Assembly (NCBI GenBank): GCA_037367355.1
Contig: CM074696.1
Location: 1,798,001 to 1,862,000, forward strand
Direction of reading: 5' to 3'
Source: Neoscytalidium dimidiatum
Taxonomy: Eukaryota; Ascomycota; Dothideomycetes; Botryosphaeriales; Botryosphaeriaceae
DNA length: 64,000 nt
Each line of letters begins with the position of its first letter. Position 1 is the stretch's first letter. The notes beneath the pieces were generated by a model. It was not told the origin of the DNA, did no database searches, and was given only the letters and a program-made list of their open reading frames with translations. The position numbers were made by a program, and so were the translations under genes. Below, piece after piece: positions 22,038 to 33,339 of the stretch.

Positions 22038-23896
22038 ATGATTTTGTTTAGCCCGGTAGGCGGATTCGCTTTCGCTCTCATTGCAGGCATTGTGATCTAT
22101 CGGTTCCTCATCCATCCAGCCTTCTTCTCTTCACTATCCAGAATCCCTGCAGTGCACCCAAGCGCACGGGTTTCTACAATATGGATGAATTGGCAGCGAT
22201 ATCATCACAATGAGATCAGCACACTCTATCAAGCTCATCAAAGCCACGGACCGGTTGTGCTTATAGGGCCGTCTGAAATCTCTATCAATTGCGTCAAAGG
22301 GGGGCTTCAGACAGTATACCTCGGCGGCTTTGAGAAGCCTGATTGGTATGCGAATATCTTTGTCAACTTCGGGTAAGAGATAAAGCTGTGGATGTAGCAA
22401 GCTTAGGATCTGAGTGAGTGCTTACCGTATTGTAAGAACGGCCAATATGGTGTCTATGAAAGATCACCATTCGCATTCCATTCGAAAACGCATCGTGTCC
22501 AATATCTACTCGAAGTCAAATCTCATCTCGTCCCAAGCCCTGAAAGATGTCGTAGATACCGTGCTTTACGACCGCTTCATCCCTGTTCTCCGTTCCGCCA
22601 CCGACGCTTCCAGCGATATCGACGTCTATTCTCTATTTGGTGGCGCAACCATGGATATCGTCACTGGTTACATCTACGGCCTTCCCGCGAGCACTAACTT
22701 CACCACAAACGAACCCGAACGCCGCCGCTTCCACAACATCTACTTCAGCCGCCGCGGACCAGACTTCTGGCTGCAATTCCCCGGTCTCGTCTCCTTCTTC
22801 AGAAAATACCTCAACCTCGCGCTCCTCCCGGACTGGTTCACCGACGCCACCAACGAAATCGAATCCTTCATGCTCTCCATGCTCGACAAAGCCTCATCCC
22901 TCCCTTCCTCCCCACCCACAAGCCCCAACGACACCCTCCCACCTTCCCACCACTCCACCGTGCTCGCCCACCTCTCCCGCGCCCTCCACGCCCAAGCCGC
23001 CAAAACCTCCACACCCCCCTCAACCACCCGCCTCGCCATCGCCAGCGAACTCATGGACCACACGATCGCCGGCTACGAGACCTCGACCGTCACGCTCACC
23101 TACCTCGCCTGGCACCTCTCGCAGCAGGCCCGCCTCCAATACGCGCTCCGCGCCGAGCTGCGCGCGGCCGCCGCCTCTGCCGCCGCCGCCGCAACATCAA
23201 CGCCGCAAGCCACCGGCAGCCGCCTCCCGTCGGCCCGCACCCTCGACGCGCTGCCCCTCCTGCACGCCCTCGTCTTCGAGACCCTGCGCCTGCACACCGG
23301 CGCCCCCGGCCCGCAGCCGCGCGTCACGCCGCACGGCGTGCCGGGCGGCATCGCGCTCGGGCCGCCGGGCTCGCGGCACCGCTACGCGGGCATCCCCGGC
23401 GGCGTGCGGGTCGCGGCGAACGCGTGGTGCGTGCACAGGAACGAGGACGTCTTTCCGGACGCGCGGGCGTGGAGGCCGGAGAGGTGGTTGGACGGGCAGG
23501 GGCGCGTGTTGCGGGTGGGGAAGGCGGAGGGGGCCGGGGTGGAAGCGGCGGCGGCGGGCGAGGACGCGAGGGCGAGGGAGATGGGGAGGTGGTTTTGGGC
23601 GTTTGGGTCTGGTGGGAGGGTGTGCGTGGGGAGCCATTTGGCGCTGTATCGTGAGTGTTGTTTTTCTTCTCTTTTTTTCTTCTCTTTTTTTCTTTTCCTC
23701 TTTTTTTTCGGTTTTTGTGTGTGGGAGGGGTTGGTTTGCTGACTTGCGGGCAGAGATTAAGCATGTTATTGCGGCGCTGTATGCGAACTTTGAGACGGAG
23801 GTTGTGGATGATGAAGGTATTGAGCAGGAGGATCATTTCTTGGCGCATCCGAAGGGTCATAAATTAATCCTTAAAATCAAGCCCGTTGATAGCTGA
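22038..23896 (+). CDS. Cytochrome P450 monooxygenase
   Basis: Three exons, 22038-22372, 22437-23650 and 23754-23896, give 563 aa. Residues about 7-25 are a hydrophobic ER anchor (GGFAFALIAGIVIYRFLI). The I-helix segment AGYETS carries the acid-Thr pair for oxygen activation. ETLR is the K-helix ExxR, PERW is the meander motif, and FGSGGRVCVG is the heme-binding loop with its Cys ligand, just before the last intron. All key residues are present, so it should bind heme and oxidise a lipophilic substrate with a microsomal reductase; the substrate is unknown. Low-complexity Ala/Ser/Pro stretches interrupt the regions before and after the I-helix (near residues 280-310 and 370-395). The last intron (23651-23753) is strongly T-rich. 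The exon 1/2 junction restores the typical 'YGTANM'-like segment, supporting the acceptor at 22436. Confidence 0.9.
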
Positions 23897-24435
23897 GCAC
23901 AGATTGTTTAAAGATGCGCAGGATAAAAAGAAAAGAACAAAAAAGGGTATGAATTGGTCAAAATACCTTGATGAGATCAATGCTTCCAGGAAGGTTTTCG
24001 AACGGCGTCTCGGCCAAGCTGATACTCCTCCGACATTCTTTCGAACTAATTTTTATCGCCGAGATATTCTACGAGAAGCACGTATTACGAGGACCATTTT
24101 CTGTGGTCTTCATCGGGTCACGGTTCCTCCTTGCATAGTCGGAAGTACCAAATGTGACTAAACAGATGTCGATCAGGGCGAACGTTGTATTCATTGGCAC
24201 CTCAACGACATATCTCCAGTTTTCCAGCATATAGCTTTCCTACCCCGCACGCAGCGAATTCGGAGGATGAGATCTAGATTGGTTATCCGGTGCGGGGTTA
24301 CTCCACTGTCCCTCGTTCAAATACAGCCTTGCGAACATCGTCAATGAAGATGCGACTCTACAGAAGACGAGTGAGGACTTTTCTTTGCTTCTCAATCTCT
24401 CAATTGAATTTTCAGATTGACTTTGCCTATCCGTA
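23897..24435. other. Intergenic region between P450 and SAF oxidoreductase
   Basis: About 540 bp holding the P450 3' UTR and the promoter of the next gene. No frame or RNA gene is supportable. Confidence 0.5.
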
Positions 24436-26031
24436 ATGTCGAACCTATCAGCTAAGCTTGCTCTACGTGAAGAGGCCGGGAAAACGGTCCAGGTCGGGCT
24501 TATTGGAGCAGGTAAATTTGGGTCGATGTTGTAGGTTTCATCTCGCAAGATCAAAATTGATTTTGCTCATGCATTTCAGTATATCACAGTCCCACCGTAC
24601 ACCCGGCATGCGCCTTGCTGCCATCGCAGATTTGTCTCCGGAGCGCGCCTTAAGCGCCCTCAAGCGCACTGGGTATCCAGTGGAGAAGTGTGATACAACA
24701 GGGACCATGTCCCTGGAAGACGGCTTTCGCGCAGGGAAGACTGTCATTACCACTGACTCAGAGAAAATGATCTCAATACCTGGAATCGATGTGGTTCTGG
24801 AGGTGACGGGTAATCCCATTGCCGGGATCAGCCATGCGCTCCTTGTTCGTACCCAAACCGTAGTGCAGAAGGAATTCGCTCATATGCATCTAGTGTTGCA
24901 AACACAAAAAGCATATCGTCATGGTCAACGTCGAAGCCGATGTTTTAGCTGGACCGTTGTTGGCCCAGAAGGCTAGGGAGTCTGGCATCATATACTCCAT
25001 GGCCTATGGGGACCAGCCGGCGCTCATAGCGGAGATGGTGGACTGGGCCCGAACTGCCGGATTGTCAGATAGTTCCCAATTATCCTGTCTTGAGCCACAG
25101 CTGACCGTTGGTAGTGATGTCGTCTGCGCCGGTAAAGGCACGAAGCACTTACCCCAGTACCATGACTCAACGCCTGACATAGTTTGGGACCATTACGGCC
25201 TTACGAAAGACCAGCTGGCAAGCGGAGATTTCAATCCCCAGATGTTCAACTCTTTCCTCGATGGAACCAAGTCTTCCCTAGAGATGGCTGCCGTTGCGAA
25301 CGGTTGCGGGCTTTCACCACCAAGGAACGGGCTGCAATTTCCACCATGTGGCAGACATCATCTCCCTCAGGTGCTTAAGCCCAAAGCCGATGGAGGCCAA
25401 CTCGAGCAAAAGGGAACAGTCGAGGTAGTATCTTCCCTGGAGACTGATGGTAGACCTGTGTTCAACGACCTTCGGTGGGGTGTTTACGTCGTAATTGAAG
25501 GTACGTTGGAAGATATCGCCTGATTTTGGAGGGTACGCTGATCATACCGTAGCTCCGGGTGACTATCAAAAGGACTGCTTCAAGCAGTATGGGTTGGAAA
25601 CGGATGATACGGGCAGGTACGCTGCTCAATTCAAACCGTACCATCTCATCGGGCTGGAACTCGGCATATCCATTGCGAACATCATGTGCAGAGGCGAGCC
25701 AACTGGACAGACCAAGACATGGGCGGCAGACGTTGTGGCAACGGCGAAGCGCGATCTCAAAAGCGGAGAGAAGCTGGATGGCGAGGGTGGATTCACGGTA
25801 TGGGGCAAGCTGATGACTGCTCAGGACTCATTGGACGTTGAGGCGTTGCCAATTGGCCTCGCGCACGGCATTATCTTGAGGAAAGATGTCAGAAAAGGCC
25901 AGGCGTTGAGCTGGAATGACGTTCAGTATGATGAGACGGCGCAAGCGGTCGCAGTTCGCCGGGAGATGGAAAGAAGCTATCGGAAACAATTCGCATCAGT
26001 GGGGTCGAAACCAATCCGCTCAGTCCTATGA
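24436..26031 (+). CDS. NAD(P)-binding Rossmann/SAF-domain oxidoreductase (homoserine dehydrogenase-like)
   Basis: Five exons fit: 24436-24530, 24580-24844, 24894-25063, 25115-25500 and 25553-26031, giving 464 aa. The N-terminus has a Rossmann dinucleotide loop (VGLIGAGKFGSMF, residues about 20-32). A conserved core contains VNVEADVLAGPLL, GDQPALI, VVCAGKGTKHLPQY and MFNSFLDGTKS. The C-terminal part has a SAF-like domain (DVVATAKRDLKSGEKLDG to IGLAHGI, about residues 370-430). The family occurs in bacteria and fungi, often misnamed homoserine dehydrogenase or FlgA-like, and is believed to act on small hydroxy- or sugar-acid metabolites; the true reaction here is unknown. Introns are very short (49-52 nt). 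Intron 3 (25064-25114) is 51 nt without an in-frame stop, so it can be overlooked by gene callers; removing it restores the contiguous 'AGFDVVCAGKG' motif. Same strand as the P450 and the carrier. Confidence 0.86.
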
Positions 26032-26455
26032 ATATTTAGCTCTGATATAGGGTCCAGTAGATTGGGGGGATACTTTCCTGAATATATCACAGTTGTTGAT
26101 GATCACAGCAGCTGGTCAGCCGCCAACCACTGAATAAATTCAATGCAAATGTTCTAGCTCGCAGAGGTCGCCGAGTAGATCTGCTCATAGCGGTCCGGTT
26201 AAAGTTCCTGACTAGGCGGGCACCGCCACAAAGTGGAATCCCTCCCGCAACATAGAAGAGTTCCTGTGACGTCATCACACTGTTGACCCTTGTATCAACA
26301 CCACACTATCGATAATCCCGACGACGTCATCGTCCTAACCTCGGCCCAGGAACACAGACAACAATCAATGTAGCCTGAACACACCCAGACGACAAACCCT
26401 CCCCTCCCCTCCCCTCCCCTCCCCTCCCCCTCCACACATCCTTCCGACGCCCCCA
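26032..26455 (+). promoter_or_regulatory. Promoter/leader of the carrier gene with a (CCCCT)n tract
   Basis: These 424 bp separate the oxidoreductase stop from the carrier start. Positions about 26399-26432 hold six CCCCT-type repeats, so the complementary strand reads as GGGGA repeats, a classic G-quadruplex-capable tract, about 25 nt before the ATG. Pyrimidine tracts are common in fungal leaders; the perfection of this one is notable. Two TGACGTCA/GACGTCA-like sites occur near 26267-26276 and 26319-26327, resembling CRE/bZIP elements. Confidence 0.55.
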
Positions 26456-27424
26456 ATGGCTGGCACCAATCGCGAACAACCCATACCCGCACACGTCTCG
26501 CTCCTCGCCGGCGGCACGGCCGGCGCGATCGAAGCCGCGCTAACCTATCCCTTCGAATTCGCCAAAACGCGTGTCCAACTCCGCGACGAGCAGCCCGCCC
26601 CCAGCTCCACTTCATCCCCCTCCTCCTCCTCCTCCTCCTCCGCCAACGCCAAACCCCCACTCGCACCCCGCAAATCCCCCAACCCCTTCCTCGTCATCCG
26701 CACCGTGATCCAGCACGAGGGCCCGCGCGCCCTGTACGCCGGCTGCGCCTCGCTCGTCGTCGGCTCGATCGGCAAGGACGGCGTGCGCTTCCTCTCCTTC
26801 GACGCGATCAAGAACGCGTTCGCGGACGCGGAGACGGGCGCGCTGACGCCGCTGCGCAGCCTGGGCGCGGGCATGAGCGCCGGCGTCGTGGCGTCCGCGT
26901 GCGCGGTCACGCCGACGGAGCGCGTCAAGACGGCGCTGATCGACGACGCGCGCGGGGAGCGCCGGTTCGGCGGCAGCATGGCCAAGGCGGTGAGGGAGGT
27001 CGTGCGGGAGGACGGCGTGGCGAGGGGCCTGTACAGGGGGTTCGCCGGGACGACGGGGAAGCAGGCCAGCGCGACGGCGTGCCGGATGGGCACGTACAAC
27101 ATCCTGAAGGACTGGGAGAGGCTGCGGGGCGTCGAGCAGGGCGCGCTGGTCAATTTTGCGAACGGGAGCGTGGCCGGGATCGTCACGACGTATGCCACGC
27201 AGCCGTTTGATACGATCAAGACCAGGTGTCAGAGCGCCAGGGGGGGGTCGACGGTTGCGGCGGTGAGGGGGATATGGGAGGATGGAGGTGTGAGGGCGTT
27301 TTGGAGGGGGACGGTGATGAGGTTGGGTAGGACGATATTCAGCGGTGGGATATTGTTCACGGTGTACGAACGCGTGGCGGCCGTATTGAATCCCGTTATT
27401 GGAACAGGAAAAGCTCAGGCATGA
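26456..27424 (+). CDS. CTP1: Mitochondrial tricarboxylate (citrate) carrier, Ctp1-like
   Basis: A single-exon frame of 322 aa with the three tandem repeats of the SLC25 family. Each has its signature: PFEFAKTR (about residue 37), PTERVKTA (about 153) and PFDTIKTR (about 249). The segment 'GVRFLSFDAIK' and 'TALIDDARGERRFGG' match citrate transporters more than other SLC25 members. It should exchange citrate for malate across the mitochondrial inner membrane, supplying cytosolic acetyl-CoA. A Ser/Pro-rich insert of about 30 aa (residues about 46-75) lengthens the first matrix loop. GC content is high, especially in the middle. Fungal genomes usually have several Ctp paralogues, so the exact substrate is not certain. 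The preceding leader contains the (CCCCT)n tract. Confidence 0.9.
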   Translation: MAGTNREQPIPAHVSLLAGGTAGAIEAALTYPFEFAKTRVQLRDEQPAPSSTSSPSSSSSSSANAKPPLAPRKSPNPFLVIRTVIQHEGPRALYAGCASLVVGSIGKDGVRFLSFDAIKNAFADAETGALTPLRSLGAGMSAGVVASACAVTPTERVKTALIDDARGERRFGGSMAKAVREVVREDGVARGLYRGFAGTTGKQASATACRMGTYNILKDWERLRGVEQGALVNFANGSVAGIVTTYATQPFDTIKTRCQSARGGSTVAAVRGIWEDGGVRAFWRGTVMRLGRTIFSGGILFTVYERVAAVLNPVIGTGKAQA

Positions 27425-27667
27425 ACGGATGGATTACGTGGCGATTGGAGTAACATTGAGTTGTTTTTGGTGGACTTTGGTAACATCTCTTTAAAGTCAT
27501 TAGCAGGCAAGAAGAACAACGGTAGGTGGTAAGAGATAGATTCTGATTTTCATCCAGTTACTTAACCGATGAATATCCTGTAAGAGACGGAAAGTGGAGA
27601 GCTGGAACCATCCTATAAATTCACTCAAGCGTTCGTGCCGTCGTAACCGAGAAGCTAAAGGAAATAG

Positions 27668-28870
27668 TTACGCATCAGGTCTCATGTTCCCAAAGAAAAC
27701 CACTAGGACGGCGCAGTACGCAGCAGCCGCAGCCAGGATCTCATGCCGGCGCGCCCTTGTAAAAAGAGACAGAACGGCAGAGAAGGCCAGGGTGAAGACC
27801 ACCAAGACCGCGATGCAAAGAGCGATTGTTCGACCATCGAAGTCGGGCCTTGAGTGCGTAATCAGGCGGAATAAGACGTAAATGGGTACAACGAGGAGTA
27901 TCAGGATCATTGCTGTGATAAGACTGGACACGAGAAGGTCAATACGACGTCTCGTGAAGTACACTTCGTGTTGGCTGCCTTCGCATTTCAGCGTGGTCTC
28001 CTATTCCCCATGTTAATCACGAATTCATGTCGCCAAAAACTGGGTCGTACCTCTGAGCGAAACATTGACTGGCTCGGTTAGTATACTACGATCTCTTCAA
28101 GGGAACATGTAACTGACGTTGAGCCATTGACAATTCAGCAAACGCAGCAGATGTTCTACTGCATCGTCAAGCCAAGCGTGTTCCCTTCCTGCTTTAAGTG
28201 TCACAAGGTCTTCTTTGCATTTTATCCACGCCTGATCTGCTGGAGCCAACGGCTGGTAGTTGTGAAAGTAATTTCTGACGCTTTGGTAGTCGACAGAGCT
28301 GGGGCGATTCAATGAGGCCAACCGCTGTGCGGAGTTCAACAACGTGGCTATTATGGTCAGCCATAATCTTAAAACGGTAGAATATTGACGTGTCCAAGCA
28401 TGCCGTATTCGTTGTACTGTATCTCCAGCCGTTGAAACAGCTCTTTTTTGAGATCCGCAGCAGGGCCTTTTGCAGCCCTTGTCCGAAGTCTCTCTTCCTT
28501 CTTCCTGTCCTCTCCATCAAGCCTCTCCAACTCTTGCTCAAGCTTCGTCATGTCCCATTGCTTCTCCAGGAGTATCCTCGATTGAATCCAGCCAAATCGA
28601 CGGAACACCATGAAATTCTCGTCACTGTCAAGGAATGTCGCCACATCCGGGTAACCACCCCTTACTGACTGGCTGACTGAAAAATTTTGTCAGCGATGGT
28701 ATTAATCGCTGTTCGTCAGATATACCTTTCCTGGCCGTCAACCCATATGTTTGCTTGGACTTAAATCTCCACTTATTAAACACTTTAGAGCATTGCTTAA
28801 GAATTCCGTCACTTCTGGTTCTCAAAGACAGCTGTTCTGAAACGTTTCCTGAAAGCCAGTCATTGATCTG
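27668..28870 (-). CDS. DUF6594 membrane protein, 5' end unresolved
   Basis: Exons read from high to low coordinates: about 28870-28726, 28676-28404, 28347-28118, 28068-28051 and 28000-27668. They give the DUF6594 order: 'GGYPDVATFLDSDENF' at the domain start, a charged coiled-coil (LEQELERLDGEDRKKEERL), 'LASLNRPSSVDYQSVRNYF', 'REHAWLDDAVEHLL', then 'YFTRRRIDLLVSSLI' and three membrane helices ending at the stop. Function of the family is unknown. The second exon can be joined to the third in frame only by a GC-AG intron (28403-28348); no GT donor works, so otherwise the gene is frameshifted. An 18-nt exon (28068-28051) is also needed. Upstream, no ATG exists in the frame of the first exon (it follows an acceptor near 28868), and an open frame at about 28822-29160 might supply the start, but its phase does not join cleanly. 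Weakly expressed or decaying gene are both possible. Confidence 0.65.
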
Positions 28871-30400
28871 TGCACAAAATTTACAGCATCAAGGGGCTTG
28901 CTGAAATATCTTAAGTGATGAGGAACTCCTTTTTTGAGGAATTGAACGGGTTGTATACCAGTTGAAGGTTTTTCCAAACTCGACAACGACATGGCTCCCG
29001 GGCGGAAACCTTTACCGACTTGTGTAAGGACTGTTGTGTCAGTAATAATGTCATTCGGTTCTGCCACCGTCTGTGCCTCTAGATCACAGGCCAGAAGATT
29101 CATGGTTGCAAGCGACCGCCCGAGGGATATGCCCAAGGGATATTTCCGACCTGATATGGGCAGATAATCAACTCTGGGTCAAAAATTGACAGACGCAGGA
29201 AACATCCGTCATATATTGATTTCATCTTATTCTCCATGCACAGACCGGTGAATTACCCCGCTCCAAGCCTACCCTCATGTCGCCTTGTTTGCCTGTCATG
29301 CAAGCCTCAGATAATCTGGAAAACATTCTCAGGCAACCATAGCGCCTGGAACACGCCGTCAACCTCCTGGCCTTGAATCACGCCCTCCAAATCTACCACT
29401 TGATACTCGAATAACTCGGAGTCATCAGCTGCTTGCCTCCGTCCATGGATTCAGACAAGTATTTCTGTGCCATCTTTCCTCGTCCATATCACTTCCGTGC
29501 CTTCATCGAAGGTTGGTCGAGGCTACATTTAAGGCATCTAATCAGCATCTTACGGTATCGTTTGCATTCCATGGCAGAAACCCACAGATCTCTTTGGGGG
29601 TTCTGCATCACAAACGATCGCCACTGCGGGCCCTCACTGGACTATCATCGCGTCAGTAATATGACGGCGTCATATACCCGCATGTGAAATGCTTACGGAT
29701 TTGTTTGCGTTGCTACTCATTGGTGCTTGCATTTGTCTGATCTAATCATCAAAGGAAGTATGCTTTCGGGTCGACTAGTAGCTTAGTAAGATCGATTGGC
29801 AAAGACAAAACAATTCAGGAGCATTGCACTCTCTTTTATATATGAGAAAGAAGAGGATTTCGCTGTCCAGCGCCGATTTGTCTGGCCCAAATGAGGCAGA
29901 AAAAGTGTTGCGCCTTGCATCTGGAGTGAGCCTTGAAGATGGAGAGTAAGCCTTGCAGTCACCATAGTTTCTGGGTTGGCTGGCCTCCGCTACAGAGCAT
30001 TCAGGGCTTGCCCTGCTTGCTGATAAGTTGGCATACGCATGCTCTCGCCTTAACCAATTAAAACTTCAGAAACTTATTGGGATGCGGCACAATGCAGATT
30101 CCTGGGGCTTCAGATTTTGACACGTCCTCCACCTTCGTTTAGCCTGAGGGCTTAGACCAGCTGACTTGCAGCAGGGCTTATGGTAGGCACCTCGGATGAG
30201 TTGTCTCCAGAATAAGTCTCACATGTATGCCACGTATCATTATAAGTAAGAGCCTTGATTCTATCTCTTGCGGCTTTTTGATCTAATCTTCTACCTCGGC
30301 GACGTTCGACAGATTATTATTGCCTATGGGTTCATTCAATGGAGACAAACACTCTATCTTCGTTGAGTTAGCAGCTTCGGATCCTAAGAGCAACTTACTA
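28871..30400. other. Intergenic region leading to the repeat border
   Basis: Apart from a minus-strand open frame at about 28822-29160 that may belong to the DUF6594 gene, I see no gene. CpA and TpG remain normal until roughly 30.3-30.5 kb, where composition changes abruptly to the AT-rich, CpA-depleted repeat block. Confidence 0.45.
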
Positions 30401-32746
30401 GCCCGACCGGACCTTAAAGACTGACGCCGCTATGGTCCCCTTTAGGCTCTCTACATCTCGGGCGTAATGTGAAATCGTAGGACTATATAAGGCCACTAGC
30501 CAGCACTATAAAACAGTACGGCGTCGTACTTTTTTAGTTCGACAGTTATAAGTTGTTATAAACGGGGGTCGGACGGAGGCGCTTAGGTCTTAACGAGGTT
30601 CTTATCGCCTAGCTTAGTTAAGCTAAGGATTCTACAGCCTTACGAATCGTAGGAACGAGCTTAGGGTCTTAGAGGCTTAAGATTATAAAGGGTATAAGAG
30701 TATAAAGTATAAAGAACGGGATTACTTACTTAGAAGAGAATTAGATAATAGTAGTAAATTACTTACTTAAAGAACTAATCTAATAGAAAATCTTAGAGCT
30801 TATATATATAGTATAACTAGAACTTAAATAGAAACCTATTCGGCTATAAGTATAGATTTTATTCTTATCGTACGGCCGTAATTTTAAATAAAAACCTATT
30901 CGGCCGATCTTATTTTTATCTTATTCTTAGCTTATTAAAAGTAGATAGAAATATACTTCTATTAGTTTATAGACTTCTAGATTATTATATTTATAATTAA
31001 GAATTATTAATTAATTCTTAAATTTGTAGTTAGCTTTATAATACTAGTTTAAATATATTATCTAATTATAAATAAAATCTTTAGATATTCTTATATATAG
31101 CTTAATAACTCTATAATAATTATATTTAGCGAAGATAGTCTTTAATAAAAGTTACTTAGTAATTATACTAGAATCTTATATAAAAGTCTTATCTAAATTT
31201 AAGAGGTTAATCTCTAAGTTAGTATAAAGTACTTAAAGGGGTATTTAGATTTAAACTCTAAAGTATCTACTAACTAAACTAGTATAAGCCTATTTCTTAG
31301 AATTTCTAGTTTTCTAGCTATAAAGTCCGTAGTTTTAGCCTAAATCTAAAAAGACTAGGCTATATATTTATAGTATTAATATTCTAAATAATTTAGCTTA
31401 TTTAAAATTCTTATTAGAATCTTATTTTTTAGTAATCTTAAATCTAAGTATTATTTATAATATAAGTTTAGATTTTATAATATAGCTTCTATTTATAATA
31501 TTTAGTATTACTAATCTTAAACTAGAAGATATATTAATATATATTAAAGTACTAATATCTATTTAGTCTACTTTAGATTCTATATTTAAACTATATATAG
31601 ATAATATATTAGTTAGAAAAATTATTATTATTTATTATTTATTATTTATTATCTAATTATTAAGAGTTAGAAAGTATATTTATTTTACTAATATTACTCT
31701 TTTTATTATACTATTAATAAGAGAGTATATAAAACTATATAAGACTATTAGCTAGTATTATAAAATAGTATAATATTATACTTTTTTAGTTTAATAGAAA
31801 TATTTTATATAATTATCTATTTTATTTATTTATACTTATTATTAATATATTAAATATTATTAATATAGAATTTAAAAGTATTTCTTATCTAAATATTTAT
31901 ATTATATAAATTTTATATATAAAGTTATTAATAAAAAATCTATCTTAGATTTAAACTATTCTTTTATTTAGATTAAACGTCTTATTTATATTATCTAGCG
32001 CTTATAAAAATCTTCTATCTTACTTTCTATTCTTTTCTTTTTCTTTCTTTTATTTATCTTTTTTTTTTCTTTCTACTTCGTCTTATACTATTTATACTAT
32101 AAAAAATATTTTATTATTATTATACCTCTATTAAAATCTTTTAGATTATTATTTTATAATAAGTATATATTTTATTATAGTATAATATATTATATTTTTA
32201 TCTTTTTATTAGAATTATTTAAGTTATTATTCTATAGTAAATATTAAGGGATTATATAACTAACTATAAATAATTATTTTTTTAACTATTAGCCTAAGCT
32301 TAAAAAATATATTAGCTAGTCTTAATTACTCTTTCTCTCTTTTTTTCTCTTTAATTTAGAAACTTCGTTAATTTATATCTAAGTTAAATTTAGTTTCTTA
32401 TAGATTATAATATTTTTTTAAGCTTATCTCTTTTAAGTCCTCTCTTTAATTTTAAGTAATATTATACTAGAAAGATATCTCTTTTTAAAATCTTACTTAT
32501 ACTTATTAAAGTCGATAATTTACTTTAATTTAATAGATATAGAGTTTTTACTTATCTTATTCTATTAATAAAAATCTAATAAATTAACTATTATAGTATA
32601 TTTTAATAATAACGGCTTATTTTTTAAATTTATCTATAAAGATATCTTTATTAAAGAATCTTCTATAAATATTATCTTTATTAAATTAATTTAATAGCTA
32701 TTTAATAATAATAATATTAACTCTAATATTATTAATAGTAATATAC
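30400..32746. repeat. AT-rich, RIP-saturated repeat remnant
   Basis: Extremely TA/TT-rich DNA with almost no CpA or TpG. Positions about 30476-30550 (starting CGTAGGACTATATAAGGCC) recur in mutated form at about 31730-31800, differing by C-to-T or G-to-A, so these may be remains of LTRs or a duplicated terminus. There is no open frame. It is the 5' flank into which LINE copy 1 inserted and is continued after 38,905. Confidence 0.6.
32736..32746. repeat. Target site duplication, 5' copy, of LINE copy 1
   Basis: TAGTAATATAC here is repeated at 38895-38905 exactly at the end of the TAAA tail, which defines both ends of the LINE insertion. Confidence 0.8.
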
Positions 32747-33339
32747 CTCCGAATTCGACCTCGAGAAAAAGCGCCAAGACCGGTATCTATCGAAAGCTCT
32801 CGATTTCCTTAGCTAGATTCTTGAATCTTAGCTTCGTAGCTATACGCGCTACTACGTTATCGCGTAGAAAAGAGACTTCGTTAGGCCGAATCGCCTCGCT
32901 CTACCTCCGCACCCCTACGAAATTCCTAAATCGACCCGAAAACGTACAAAATTCTCGGAATCTACTAAAAATACCTACGCGCACCTCCGTGCGAAGTTAT
33001 ACTAGATTTAGAGCGCGTTTACGTACCTAAATCTAAGGCGAAGAAGCGCTTTCTCCTCTTCTCTATCCCGCCCCTTTTCCGCGGCCCGTGCACGTAGAGT
33101 TTTTACCACCTCCCTACCTACGCGAACTAAGAATAACCGAAAATAAGCGAAAAGCTTAACCGAATAGCCCCGAAAACGCTTCGTTACTTCTCGGGAGAAA
33201 GTAACGAAGAAAATTCCCCGTACTCGCCCGGAATTCGTTTATTTACGGCTTAGTTTATACAAAACTAAAGCCGGCGATTTCTTTCTAGTCTAATTTCCTA
33301 TTTCTACTATTTCTTTTCTAGAAAGAGTATAGAAAACTA

